64,000 nucleotides of DNA from Aquabacterium sp. GTDB lineage: Bacteria > Pseudomonadota > Gammaproteobacteria > Burkholderiales > Burkholderiaceae_C. The notes under the pieces are model-generated. The model was not told the DNA's origin, ran no database searches, and worked only from the letters and a program-made list of their open reading frames with translations. The stretch covers positions 118,872 through 182,871 of the forward strand of contig NZ_JACPYU010000022.1 in the NCBI RefSeq assembly GCF_016195855.1, given 5' to 3'. Made by a program: the position numbers and the translations under genes. Positions 1 to 7,859 of this stretch are shown here, piece by piece (positions within the stretch are counted from its first letter, which is position 1; each line of letters begins with the position of its first letter).

Positions 1-755
1 TGATGCTGGACGGTGACTCGCTCATCGTGGGCTATGACGCGGCGCGGGGCGAATCGCGCGGTTCACGGTCCAAGTCAGCCGACAGGGCCCAGCTCGGCCT
101 GGGTGATTGCGTGGACTGCACGCTGTGTGTGCAGGTCTGCCCCGTGGGCATCGACATCCGCAACGGCTTCCAGATGGAGTGCATCGGCTGCGGTGCGTGC
201 ATCGACGTCTGTGACTCGGTCATGGACAAGATGAAGTACCCGCGTGGGCTCATTCGCTTTTCCACGCAGAACGGGCTGGACAACGGCTGGTCCCGATCCA
301 AACTGGTCAAGCGTGTGATGCGATGGCGAACCGCCATCTACGGTGGGGCCTTGCTGATCGGTGCCAGCGCCTTTGCCTTCAACCTGATGACGCGCGCGCC
401 ATTCCGTGTAGACATCATCCGGGACCGCGGCGTGATGGCCCGCATGGTGGAAGACGGTGTGATCGAGAACGTCTACCGCCTGCACATCATGAACTCGACC
501 GAGCAGCCCCAGCGCTACCGCGTGGACGTGTCTGCCGAACACGGCGTGTATGGCATGCGGGTGGACAACGCTCAGACCATTCAACTGGCGCCATCCGAGA
601 ACCGCGATGTCAGCGTGCGCATCCGGCTGGATGCCAATGCGGCGGCCAATCTGGCGGGCCAGATCGTGCCGATCAGCATGGGCGTCGAGCAACTGGGGGC
701 TTACGGGCAGGCCGTGCGCGTGATCGAGAAGAGCACCTTCGTGGTGCCCCGCTGA
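1..755 (+). CDS. ccoG: CcoG-like cytochrome oxidase accessory ferredoxin, 3' part only
   Basis: This is the C-terminal half of a CcoG/FixG/RdxA-type membrane ferredoxin; the reading frame is open at the left edge, so the N-terminal membrane part lies outside the window. Two 4Fe-4S clusters are visible as CVDCTLCVQVCP and CIGCGACIDVCD, at about residues 36-46 and 60-70 of the visible part. A membrane helix follows at about 111-129, then the Ig-like periplasmic FixG C-terminal domain. The family reduces copper during cbb3 oxidase assembly. It closely resembles the ccoG at 24049-25539, which carries an in-frame stop, so this may be the functional paralogue. Its stop codon is only 6 bases from the convergent hydrolase gene. 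Identity is secure; whether it belongs to a second cco cluster cannot be seen. Confidence 0.9.
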   Translation, partial: MLDGDSLIVGYDAARGESRGSRSKSADRAQLGLGDCVDCTLCVQVCPVGIDIRNGFQMECIGCGACIDVCDSVMDKMKYPRGLIRFSTQNGLDNGWSRSKLVKRVMRWRTAIYGGALLIGASAFAFNLMTRAPFRVDIIRDRGVMARMVEDGVIENVYRLHIMNSTEQPQRYRVDVSAEHGVYGMRVDNAQTIQLAPSENRDVSVRIRLDANAAANLAGQIVPISMGVEQLGAYGQAVRVIEKSTFVVPR

Positions 756-761
756 GCGGCC

Positions 762-1697
762 TCAGAAGCTGGCCAGGAATTGCTGATAAAGCTCGGCCGT
801 CATGGCCGGGCGCTCCACCATGGGCATGTGGCCGATGCCATCGAGCACATGCACCTTTGACTGGGGCAGGGCGGCTTGCCACACGGGCACGCTGCTGACG
901 TCAATGAGCCTGTCCTCCGTGCCCCACATCAGCATGACCGGCAGCTTCACCTCGTGGATGCGCACGGGCAGGTCGGTCTCCTTGTGCGACTCGCTGAAGA
1001 TCTGCGCCAGTTGTGCGCGCTGCGCGATGTAACGCTCGCCCACGGCATCCAGCACAAAGCCGGGCATCCAGGGCGGTGAGGCCATGGTCATGGGGTAGAA
1101 GCGGTAGAAGTCTGCGCGCGAGCCGATGAGGAAGGGGTTCTGGCCCTTGCTCAGCATGGTGCGCATCTCGCTGGGGTGCAGCGAGGGCAGGCCAGCCGGG
1201 TCCACCAAACCGGCAGACAGCGTGCGCTGCGGGTAGCTCACGGCGAACTGGGCCGCGATGAAGCCGCCCATCGAGTTGCCGATCACATGGGCCTGCTTGA
1301 TCTGCAACTGGTCGAGCAAGGCCACCATGCGCCGTGTCTGTGCCTCGATCGTGTAGCGCCAGTCAGGCTTGAAGCCCGTTTCACCATGCCCCGGCAAGTC
1401 AGGAATGATGACCTGGTATTGCCCACTGAAGTGGCGTGCAAAACGCGCCCAGACGTCCTTGTCGGCGCTGAAGCCGTGAAGCATCAGAATGGCCGGGCCG
1501 GTTCCAGACGAACGGTACAAGGTGATGGGGATGCCTTCCACCGTGACGACCTCTTTGTGCAGGCCGTACAGGCGCGACTCGATGCCAGCGCCGAGCTCAT
1601 ACGTGAGTTGCCCGATGCGCGGATAGGTCGTGTAAGACCAGCCCAGCGCGAGTGTGGCCAATGCAGCGGCCACAAGCGTTTTCTTCTTCAATGCCAT
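762..1697 (-). CDS. alpha/beta hydrolase with N-terminal membrane anchor
   Basis: Protein of 311 residues. The N-terminus (MALKKKTLVAAALATLALG) is a basic stretch plus a hydrophobic helix, so the enzyme is probably exported or membrane anchored. The fold shows the oxyanion HG at about 74-75, nucleophile motif GNSMGG with Ser142, an acid in GTEDRLID (about 262) and His290 in GIGHMPM. The start at 1697 is chosen because the upstream frame reads into the SDR gene and the anchor begins here. It is the last gene of the SDR/monooxygenase cassette, 25 bases after the SDR stop. Family members are esterases or lipases. The context suggests hydrolysis of an ester or lactone made by the monooxygenase, which is inference; substrate unknown. 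Confidence 0.85.
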   Translation of the reverse strand: MALKKKTLVAAALATLALGWSYTTYPRIGQLTYELGAGIESRLYGLHKEVVTVEGIPITLYRSSGTGPAILMLHGFSADKDVWARFARHFSGQYQVIIPDLPGHGETGFKPDWRYTIEAQTRRMVALLDQLQIKQAHVIGNSMGGFIAAQFAVSYPQRTLSAGLVDPAGLPSLHPSEMRTMLSKGQNPFLIGSRADFYRFYPMTMASPPWMPGFVLDAVGERYIAQRAQLAQIFSESHKETDLPVRIHEVKLPVMLMWGTEDRLIDVSSVPVWQAALPQSKVHVLDGIGHMPMVERPAMTAELYQQFLASF

Positions 1698-1722
1698 GGT
1701 GATGATGCGTGTGGTGCGTGGG

Positions 1723-2565
1723 TCAACCGGCCAGCATCTTGCGGGCAATGAAGGCCGACATCGGCTGGTACCACGAGCCCACCAGGCGCACGAGGAAGTC
1801 CAGGATCTTGGCATCCACGCCCACCAGCACACGACGTTGATTGCGCTCCACCGCACGCAGGATCTGCAGCGCGGCGCTGTGCGCCGTGGTCACGTTCAAG
1901 GCTTTGTCAAAACGGGCGCGCGCGGCCTCGGCATCACCGCCAGATGCAGCATGCAGGCTTTCGTCCATCTTGGCTGCGCGGGCAATGTTGGTGCGGATGC
2001 CGCCCGGGTGCACGCAGGTCGCGCTCACGCCGCAGTTCTCGATGTCCAGCTCCTGCCGCAGGGCTTCGGTGAAACCACGCACGGCGAACTTGCTTGAGTT
2101 GTACGTGCCTTGCGTGGGCGAGGCCAGCAGCCCGAAGAGGCTGGAGGTGTTGACCACATGCCCGTCGCCTGATTGCTTCAGGTAAGGCAGGAAGGCCTGC
2201 GTGCCCCACACCACACCCCAGAAGTTGATGCCCATGATCCACTGGAAGTCTTCAGGCTTGACCGTCTCGATGAGGGCGCCCAGGGCCACGCCCGCGTTGT
2301 TGAAGACCAGGTTGACCTTGCCGTGATCGGCGACCACCTTGGCGGCCCAGGCGTTCATGGCGTCGCGATCGGCCACATTGAGCTTGTCGGTGGTGACCTT
2401 CACGCCCAGCTTGCTCGCCATCTGCGCGGTCTCGGCCAGCCCGGCCTCGTTCACATCGCTCAAGGCGAGGTGGCAGCCGCGGCGCGCCAGTTCCAGCGCC
2501 AGCGTGCGGCCCATGCCCGATGCCGCACCCGTGATGGCGGCAACCTTGTTCTTGAAGTCCTTCAT
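1723..2565 (-). CDS. short-chain dehydrogenase/reductase (SDR)
   Basis: Classical SDR of 280 residues. The nucleotide-binding TGAASGMG lies at 12-19, NNAG at 89-92, Ser at about 141 and the catalytic YNSSK with Tyr155 and Lys159. It should interconvert an alcohol and a ketone with NAD(P). The start at 2565 follows a GAAGGA ribosome site; an upstream in-frame start adds only seven weak residues. It sits between the flavin monooxygenase (24 bases upstream) and the hydrolase, all leftward, so one transcript is likely. In similar cassettes the SDR oxidises a secondary alcohol to the ketone that the monooxygenase then uses. That role is inferred from context. Confidence 0.88.
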   Translation of the reverse strand: MKDFKNKVAAITGAASGMGRTLALELARRGCHLALSDVNEAGLAETAQMASKLGVKVTTDKLNVADRDAMNAWAAKVVADHGKVNLVFNNAGVALGALIETVKPEDFQWIMGINFWGVVWGTQAFLPYLKQSGDGHVVNTSSLFGLLASPTQGTYNSSKFAVRGFTEALRQELDIENCGVSATCVHPGGIRTNIARAAKMDESLHAASGGDAEAARARFDKALNVTTAHSAALQILRAVERNQRRVLVGVDAKILDFLVRLVGSWYQPMSAFIARKMLAG

Positions 2566-2589
2566 GGCTTGCGGTCCTTCTTGCAAAGA

Positions 2590-4047
2590 TCAGGTAAACA
2601 GGTGATGGGCCGGCTTGAAGGCCTGGCACATGCGGCGGAAGGTGAAGCTGAAGCCCGGGAACATCGCGATCACGTGGCCGCTCTTGCTCTGGTACCAGCT
2701 GTGGCAACCACCCGATTGCCACACGGTCTGCTTCATCTCGCGGTGGATCATGGCGGTGTAATCGTTCTCGGCATCGGGTTTGACCTCGATGGCCTTGGCC
2801 TTGCGTGCCTGCACGGACTTGATCGCCCGCATGATGTATTCCATCTGCGCCTCGATCACAAAAATAGCTGAAGTGTGGCCGATGCCCGTGTTGGGCCCGG
2901 TCACCACAAACAGGTTGGGGAAGCCCGGGAGCGAGGTGCCCAGGTAGGCGCGCGGGAACGTGCTCCACACCTCGCCCACGGACTTGCCACCCTTGCCGAT
3001 CACGGGGTAGGAGATCACGCCGTCCGTGGCGTCATAACCTGTGGAGTAGACGATCAGGTCCAGATCCACCTGCTTGCCTTGCGTGGTCACGATGCCGCGC
3101 TCGTTGATCTCGGCAATGCCGTCGTCCTTGGTGTGCAGCGTCACATTGGGGCGCGCCAGGGCGGGGTAGAGCGTGCTCGACAGGATGATGCGCTTGCAGC
3201 CGATCGTGTAGTCAGGCGTGACGGCGGCTTGCAGCTTGGGGTCTTTCAGCTGCTTGTGGATGTGCCGCAGCGCGGCCTTCTGGGCGACCAGATTGAGCAT
3301 GGTCTTGGAGTACTTGAAGCCGATCATGCGGCTCTCCAGCGACCAGTAGATGACCGTGCGCAGGGCCTTGTAAATCAGCTTGGAGCCCAGTAGCGCGCGC
3401 TCGAACCCCGAAAACACACGGTCAGGGCGAGGCAGCACCCAGTGTGGCGTGCGCTGGAACACATGCAGATGCCCGACGTCTGGCGCGATCGCCGGGATCA
3501 CCTGCGCGGCCGACGCGCCACTGCCAATGATGGCCACGCGCTTGCCTTGGTAGTTGTAGTCGTGATCCCACGAGTTGGTGTGGAAGCTGTGGCCCCTGAA
3601 GGTGTCGCGGCCTTTGAAGTTGGGGATCACGGGCGTGCTCAAGGGGCCGGAGGCATTGATCAGGAACTTCGCCTGGAAGGTGCCAGCGTCATCGGTGTGG
3701 ATCTGCCAGAGCTGCTGCGCCTCATCCCATTGCACCTTGTTGACATTGGCGTTGAGGCGCACCTTGTCTTCCAGCTGGTGCTTGGCGATCACGTACTTGG
3801 TGTACTGCACCAGCTCGTTTTGCTCGGCAAACATCTGCGTCCACTTGTAGGGCTCGAAGGACAACGAATACAGCGGCGACTGCACGTCCACGGCCGCGCC
3901 GGGGTAGCTGTTCTGGCTCCAGGTGCCACCGATCCAGGCTCGGCGCTCCAGCATCAGGAAATCGTTGATGCCGTTCTTTTTGAGGTTGATGGCCGCAGCC
4001 TGGCCGCCAAAGCCCGTGCCGATGATGATCGCGGTGTACGTCTGCAT
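2590..4047 (-). CDS. flavin-containing Baeyer-Villiger-type monooxygenase
   Basis: Protein of 485 residues with two Rossmann motifs: FAD-binding GTGFGG at 10-15 and NADP-binding GSGASA at 175-180. The stretch FRGHSFHTNSW at 150-160 matches the Baeyer-Villiger fingerprint FxGxxxHTxxW, and GTW...YPGAAVD near 41-54 is also typical. The C-terminal TGYDATDG loop is present. Such enzymes insert oxygen next to a ketone to give an ester or lactone, using NADPH, FAD and O2. It is the first gene of the leftward cassette and faces the TetR gene over two operator-like repeats, so it is probably repressed until an inducer appears. Substrate cannot be told from sequence. Confidence 0.9.
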   Translation of the reverse strand: MQTYTAIIIGTGFGGQAAAINLKKNGINDFLMLERRAWIGGTWSQNSYPGAAVDVQSPLYSLSFEPYKWTQMFAEQNELVQYTKYVIAKHQLEDKVRLNANVNKVQWDEAQQLWQIHTDDAGTFQAKFLINASGPLSTPVIPNFKGRDTFRGHSFHTNSWDHDYNYQGKRVAIIGSGASAAQVIPAIAPDVGHLHVFQRTPHWVLPRPDRVFSGFERALLGSKLIYKALRTVIYWSLESRMIGFKYSKTMLNLVAQKAALRHIHKQLKDPKLQAAVTPDYTIGCKRIILSSTLYPALARPNVTLHTKDDGIAEINERGIVTTQGKQVDLDLIVYSTGYDATDGVISYPVIGKGGKSVGEVWSTFPRAYLGTSLPGFPNLFVVTGPNTGIGHTSAIFVIEAQMEYIMRAIKSVQARKAKAIEVKPDAENDYTAMIHREMKQTVWQSGGCHSWYQSKSGHVIAMFPGFSFTFRRMCQAFKPAHHLFT

Positions 4048-4068
4048 GGTCCTGCTCGCAAAAGTCTT

Positions 4069-4116
4069 AAGTGAAGATGCTTGTCGTCAGTTTACAAGTG
4101 AAGACGATTGTCGTCA
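4069..4116. promoter_or_regulatory. two 21-bp direct repeats, likely TetR operators
   Basis: AAGTGAAGATGCTTGTCGTC(A) at 4069-4089 recurs as AAGTGAAGACGATTGTCGTC(A) at 4096-4116, with 19 of 21 bases identical and a 27-bp period. The second copy contains the inverted repeat GACGA-TTG-TCGTC. Both lie between the divergent starts of the monooxygenase (4047) and the TetR gene (4126). The position and repeat structure fit binding sites for the neighbouring regulator. Confidence 0.65.
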
Positions 4117-4125
4117 AATACGGGT

Positions 4126-4785
4126 ATGATGAAAACTGGAACCAGCGACGACAACAAGGGCCGCGTTTACGGGGGGGAGAACCAGGAAGAGCGCCGCGCG
4201 CGCCGCCGGCAGCAGTTCCTGGACGCCGGCCTGCAGGTGTTTGGCACCCTGGGCTACCGCGCGGCCACCGTGCGCACCCTGTGCAAGCAAGCCGAACTGA
4301 CGGACCGCTACTTTTACGAGTCGTTCGACACGACCGAGGACTTGCTGATGGGCGTGTACCACCAGCAATGTGATGCGCTGGAGCTGAGCGTGATGCAGGC
4401 GCTGGCACGTGCCGTTGGCAGCGCCGACATCATGAAAGGCGTGGAGGCTGGGTTGGACGCCGTGTTCATGCACGTGTCCGACTCACGCGTGGCGCGCGTC
4501 ATCTGGGTGGAGGTGATGGGCGTCAGCCCGCGCGTGGACAAGATGTACACCGACACCATGGACCGCTTCGCCAACCTGGTGATGACCGTGGCCCGGCAGC
4601 GCTATCCGGACCTGGGCATCGACAGCGAAGACGAGATCCGCATGCTGGGCCTGGCCATTGCCGGTGCGGTGAGCCAGTGCGTGCTGCACTGGTTGCTGGG
4701 CGGCTACCGCGAGAGCAGGGCGACCATGGTGTCGGCCACATCGCGGGTGTTTCGGGGTTTGTTGTCGACTTTGCCGGCGGGGTGA
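4126..4785 (+). CDS. TetR/AcrR-family transcriptional regulator
   Basis: Protein of about 219 residues. The N-terminal helix-turn-helix is recognisable around FGTLGYRAATVRTLCKQAEL followed by RYFYESFDTTEDLL, the usual TetR recognition helix and tail. The C-terminal ligand domain is not informative. Two ATGs lie in a row (4126 and 4129); either may start the protein, and the upstream TTG falls inside an operator-like repeat. It is transcribed away from the monooxygenase-SDR-hydrolase cassette and probably represses both directions. Ligand unknown. Confidence 0.88.
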   Translation: MMKTGTSDDNKGRVYGGENQEERRARRRQQFLDAGLQVFGTLGYRAATVRTLCKQAELTDRYFYESFDTTEDLLMGVYHQQCDALELSVMQALARAVGSADIMKGVEAGLDAVFMHVSDSRVARVIWVEVMGVSPRVDKMYTDTMDRFANLVMTVARQRYPDLGIDSEDEIRMLGLAIAGAVSQCVLHWLLGGYRESRATMVSATSRVFRGLLSTLPAG

Positions 4786-4815
4786 GGTCAAGGTTGGCGC
4801 AGCGCCCAAGCCAGG

Positions 4816-5094
4816 TCAATGCGTTGGCACGTCCAGTTCTTTGGTCGTGCTGTTGGTCTCATCCAATTGGGGCGGCTCGATCTTGCGCAGCCACGATTGG
4901 GCGCAGTCCACCGTGTTGCCCACGGCGCCGTATTCGGTGATCAGGTTGTCACCTTCGACTTTCCATATGCGGCCATGCTCGCTGTGCTCGCCGCGCAAGC
5001 ACACCACGCGCACGGTCTTGCCCACGTTGGGGCCCTTGGTGCCCAGGGCGCCTTCGATGATTTCGGCGTGGTCACCAGCTTGGATGGGTTTCAT
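4816..5094 (-). CDS. small conserved-looking protein of unknown function
   Basis: Protein of 92 residues starting MKPIQAGDHAEIIEGALG. The pattern of short beta strands with glycines (GDHAEII, GKTVRVVCL, GRIWKVEGDNL) looks like a small SH3-like barrel, but no family is recognised with certainty. The start at 5094 is preceded by GGAGCTTTCC; a longer frame adds nine residues with no support. It stands alone between the TetR gene, which converges on it, and the tRNA-Asn pair. No signal peptide, membrane segment or cysteine motif is seen. Confidence 0.6.
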   Translation of the reverse strand: MKPIQAGDHAEIIEGALGTKGPNVGKTVRVVCLRGEHSEHGRIWKVEGDNLITEYGAVGNTVDCAQSWLRKIEPPQLDETNSTTKELDVPTH

Positions 5095-5149
5095 GGAAAG
5101 CTCCAAAGCAAAACGCCCCAAACATCACTGCTTGAGGCGTTCTTGAACT

Positions 5150-5225
5150 TGGCTCCTCGACCTGGGCTCGAACCAGGGACCTACGGATTAACAGTCCGGC
5201 GCTCTACCGACTGAGCTATCGAGGA
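5150..5225 (-). tRNA. tRNA-Asn (anticodon GTT)
   Basis: A 76-base cloverleaf with encoded CCA. The acceptor stem is TCCTCGA/TCGAGGA, the anticodon loop TGTTAAT with GTT, and the T arm contains GGTTCGAGCC. It is the downstream member of a tandem Asn pair separated by 51 bases. Confidence 0.97.
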
Positions 5226-5276
5226 ACAAATGGTGTCGGGCTTTGCAAATCGGCAAGCAAAGCCGTCTTGAATTTT

Positions 5277-5352
5277 TGGCTCCCCGACCTGGGCTCGAAC
5301 CAGGGACCTACGGATTAACAGTCCGGCGCTCTACCAACTGAGCTATCGGGGA
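5277..5352 (-). tRNA. tRNA-Asn (anticodon GTT), second copy
   Basis: A 76-base cloverleaf with encoded CCA, the upstream member of the pair. It matches the other copy except for a compensatory acceptor-stem change (TCCCCGA/TCGGGGA) and one D-arm base. Both are probably processed from one transcript. Confidence 0.97.
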
Positions 5353-5398
5353 TCAGCTGAAAACCATGCGCAAGGCGTGGCGATCAGTTGAGAACGCG

Positions 5399-5404
5399 AC
5401 TATA
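5399..5404 (-). promoter_or_regulatory. possible -10 element for the tRNA-Asn pair
   Basis: On the minus strand TATAGT stands 47 bases before the first tRNA-Asn. No convincing -35 is seen at the usual distance, so this is a tentative call. Confidence 0.35.
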
Positions 5405-5462
5405 GCATGCTTTTACAACTCACCTGGCCACGTTGCGTGTTTTCGTCAGCCGTGTCTGGTCA

Positions 5463-7649
5463 TCAGAAGTCGATTTGTGCGGACAGGGTCACGGTGCGTT
5501 GTGTCATGGGAAAGAGGTAGATGTGCCCGAACGATGTGGGTGACTCGCGCCACGCCCGTTTGTCAAACAAATTGGTGACGCCGGCGCGCCAGGTCACAGT
5601 CTGAGGGCCCATGGTTTGGGTGGCGCGTACGCCGACATCCACACGCGTCCAGGCTGGCAGCAGCACGGTGTTGCCAGCGTCGACCCAGCGGGCGCCTTCA
5701 TGAACCACATCGGCCTGCAAGGTCACAGGCAGCGATGCGGCCCAGTTGTAGGCGCCGGAAAGCTTGACCGAGCGGCGTGGCACGTTGACCGGCGTTTTGC
5801 CATTGACGCCATCTGTGGCGCTGCCGTCGCGTTGCGCGTCGATCACCATGGCCGAGCCTGCAGCAGACCAAGCCCCCAGGCGTCCTTGCCAGTAGCCCTC
5901 CAGTCCCTGATGGGTGGCGCCGCCATCAGTCAGGTAAGCGCCGCCAACGTCACCCGCTACAGGGCGGTGGATGTGGAACCAATTGGCGCCCCACTGCTGG
6001 TTCAAGTGGCCGAGGCTGGTCTGCAGTGTGCGCTGGCTCTTCACACCCAACTCGAACTGGCGGCTCTTGAGTGCAGGCAGCACCTGGCCGGCATTGCTGT
6101 AGCTGCCGCCATAGGGCGCGGCTTCCACTTCGGCGCCTTCGCCCCAGCTGATGTAGGCGCGGGTCTGCGGGGAGAGGGTCCATGCCAACGCAGCCCATGG
6201 TGTGGTCAGGTCCTGGTCGATGGGCGTGGCCTGGCTGCCGTCCGTCGGGGCGCTCAGGCGCCGCAATTGCGTGTAGCGCAGGCCGAGCCAGGCTTGCCAT
6301 TGCGGGCTGAAGGTGATCGCATCCTGAGCCATCCATTCTGTGGTGCGTTCGTGGCGATCGGCGACGACGTAAAGCGGCGTGGAGGCTGGGGCGAACGCCG
6401 AATAAGGATCGGAGAGCGTGCCTGTACCGACCTGGTTATAGGCCTGCGTGCTCACATCGGTCAGGCGCACCGAGCGCAGCGCGCTCATCGTGAGGTCGTG
6501 CGTCATGCCAGCCACGTCGAGCTTGCCTTGGACTTGGGCAAGCAAGGAGCGGGTCAGGCGCAGCTCGTCTTCAGAGCGGAAGTCGTACAGGTCGAATTGG
6601 CCATCAGCGCAGTAGCGGTCGCCCAGGTAGTCGGGGCCCGCGCTGCAGCCGAAAGGAAAGGCCGCACGGTCGTTGGACTTCAATCGCTGCTCACCATAGG
6701 TGATGGTGCTGCGCCAGCCTTGCCCCAAGTCATTGCGGAGCCGTACCGTGCCGGTATCGCCCTGCATCTGAACGGGCAAGGTCCACGGCTGGTTGTTCAG
6801 GTTGAGGTTGGGGCTGTAGTCGTGTGCCGATGGCAGTTGGGTGCCCAGCAGGCTCAGGCCGGGCACGCTGGGTTGGCTCATGTAGCTGTGTTCGTATTCG
6901 ACTTCGATCACATGGCCGGGCGCCAGCTGGCGGTCCACCGCGAAGGCAAACAATTGCCGATGGCCGCGTGTGTTGTCGATGTGCGTGTTCAGGCGTTCAG
7001 CGGCCACGTTGACGCGCAAGCCCCACTCATTGTTGGGGCCGCCGCGGTCGCCGATGTCGACGCTGGTCAGCAGGTCGCCAGCATCGTCTACCGAGACGAT
7101 CGCCGTGCGCACCCGACCTTCCGGGCGCTTGACGACGAGGTTCACCAGGCCACCCGGCGAGCTTTCGCCCGCCTGCATGCCGCTGGTGCCTTTGAGCAGT
7201 TCCACCGAGGCCTTGTTGTCCAGCGGCAAACGTGTTTCCGCGTTGATGGGCAGGCCTTCGCGGCGGTAGTTGTCCGCGTTGTCCAGCGTGAAGCCGCGGA
7301 TGCTCAGGTAGTCCCAGTAGCCCACGGTGTTGTAGGAATCCGTGGTGCTGGCGTCCAGCTTGGTCAGGTCGGCCAGGCGCGTGGCCTGGGCGTTGCGCAG
7401 CGTGGTCTCACCAAAGCTCTGGGCTTGCACGGGTTGTTGCCATGCGGGGCCATCACCCAGACCGGCGATGCTGGCGCGGGGCTGCCGGGGGCCTTGAGCC
7501 GTCACGTTGATGCTGGGCAGGCTGTCTGCTGCGGCATCGCTTTGGGCATGGCTGGCTGCGCTGCTGATCAGGCCGATGATGGCCAGGCCCAAAGGCGACA
7601 GGCGGTGCTGGGCCTTGCGTTGAAGAGCGGCGTGATGTGGCTTGTGCAT
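5463..7649 (-). CDS. TonB-dependent outer-membrane receptor under a TPP riboswitch
   Basis: Protein of 728 residues with a signal peptide ending near SSAASHAQ, an N-terminal plug (about 45-200, with LSIRGF and SPGGLVNLVVKRP) and a 22-strand-type barrel ending in the aromatic C-terminus VTLSAQIDF. By family it looks like a siderophore receptor of the FhuE/FpvA kind. However, its leader carries a TPP riboswitch rather than a visible Fur site, so the likely cargo is thiamin, a thiamin phosphate or a pyrimidine/thiazole precursor. TonB receptors under THI elements have been predicted before in other bacteria. ATG 7649 follows CGGAG. No inner-membrane partner is adjacent, so uptake across the inner membrane must be encoded elsewhere. 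Confidence 0.85.
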   Translation of the reverse strand: MHKPHHAALQRKAQHRLSPLGLAIIGLISSAASHAQSDAAADSLPSINVTAQGPRQPRASIAGLGDGPAWQQPVQAQSFGETTLRNAQATRLADLTKLDASTTDSYNTVGYWDYLSIRGFTLDNADNYRREGLPINAETRLPLDNKASVELLKGTSGMQAGESSPGGLVNLVVKRPEGRVRTAIVSVDDAGDLLTSVDIGDRGGPNNEWGLRVNVAAERLNTHIDNTRGHRQLFAFAVDRQLAPGHVIEVEYEHSYMSQPSVPGLSLLGTQLPSAHDYSPNLNLNNQPWTLPVQMQGDTGTVRLRNDLGQGWRSTITYGEQRLKSNDRAAFPFGCSAGPDYLGDRYCADGQFDLYDFRSEDELRLTRSLLAQVQGKLDVAGMTHDLTMSALRSVRLTDVSTQAYNQVGTGTLSDPYSAFAPASTPLYVVADRHERTTEWMAQDAITFSPQWQAWLGLRYTQLRRLSAPTDGSQATPIDQDLTTPWAALAWTLSPQTRAYISWGEGAEVEAAPYGGSYSNAGQVLPALKSRQFELGVKSQRTLQTSLGHLNQQWGANWFHIHRPVAGDVGGAYLTDGGATHQGLEGYWQGRLGAWSAAGSAMVIDAQRDGSATDGVNGKTPVNVPRRSVKLSGAYNWAASLPVTLQADVVHEGARWVDAGNTVLLPAWTRVDVGVRATQTMGPQTVTWRAGVTNLFDKRAWRESPTSFGHIYLFPMTQRTVTLSAQIDF

Positions 7650-7744
7650 TGATGACTACTCCGGCACGAAACGGTGGGTGGTCGTCTCGTGGTGAGCAGG
7701 CATGCGGGCGGACGCGTGGCCTGGCGGCTTGTCCGGTGTGCATC

Positions 7745-7842
7745 GGTGCTTCCCTACGCGAGAACGACCTCGGTCAGGTTCAAAGGGTCTTTCTCAGCGA
7801 AGCGCATCCGGTACAGGACGGTTTCGCACCCCTAGCGATGGC
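7745..7842 (-). promoter_or_regulatory. TPP riboswitch (THI element)
   Basis: Read on the minus strand, the conserved blocks occur in order: GGGGTGC, GCTGAGA, ACCCTTTGAACCTGA and CGTAGGGAAGC. These are the J and P3-P5 signatures of the thiamin pyrophosphate aptamer. It starts about 190 bases before the receptor ATG at 7649. No U-tract terminator is seen between aptamer and start codon, so control of translation through the CGGAG ribosome site is more likely than attenuation. Confidence 0.93.
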
Positions 7843-7859
7843 TGGATTGTAAAGCTTGC

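Noticed and set aside
5616..7652. 678-codon frame on the plus strand over the TonB receptor
   Set aside because: Shadow of the receptor on the opposite strand, with no similarity to any family.
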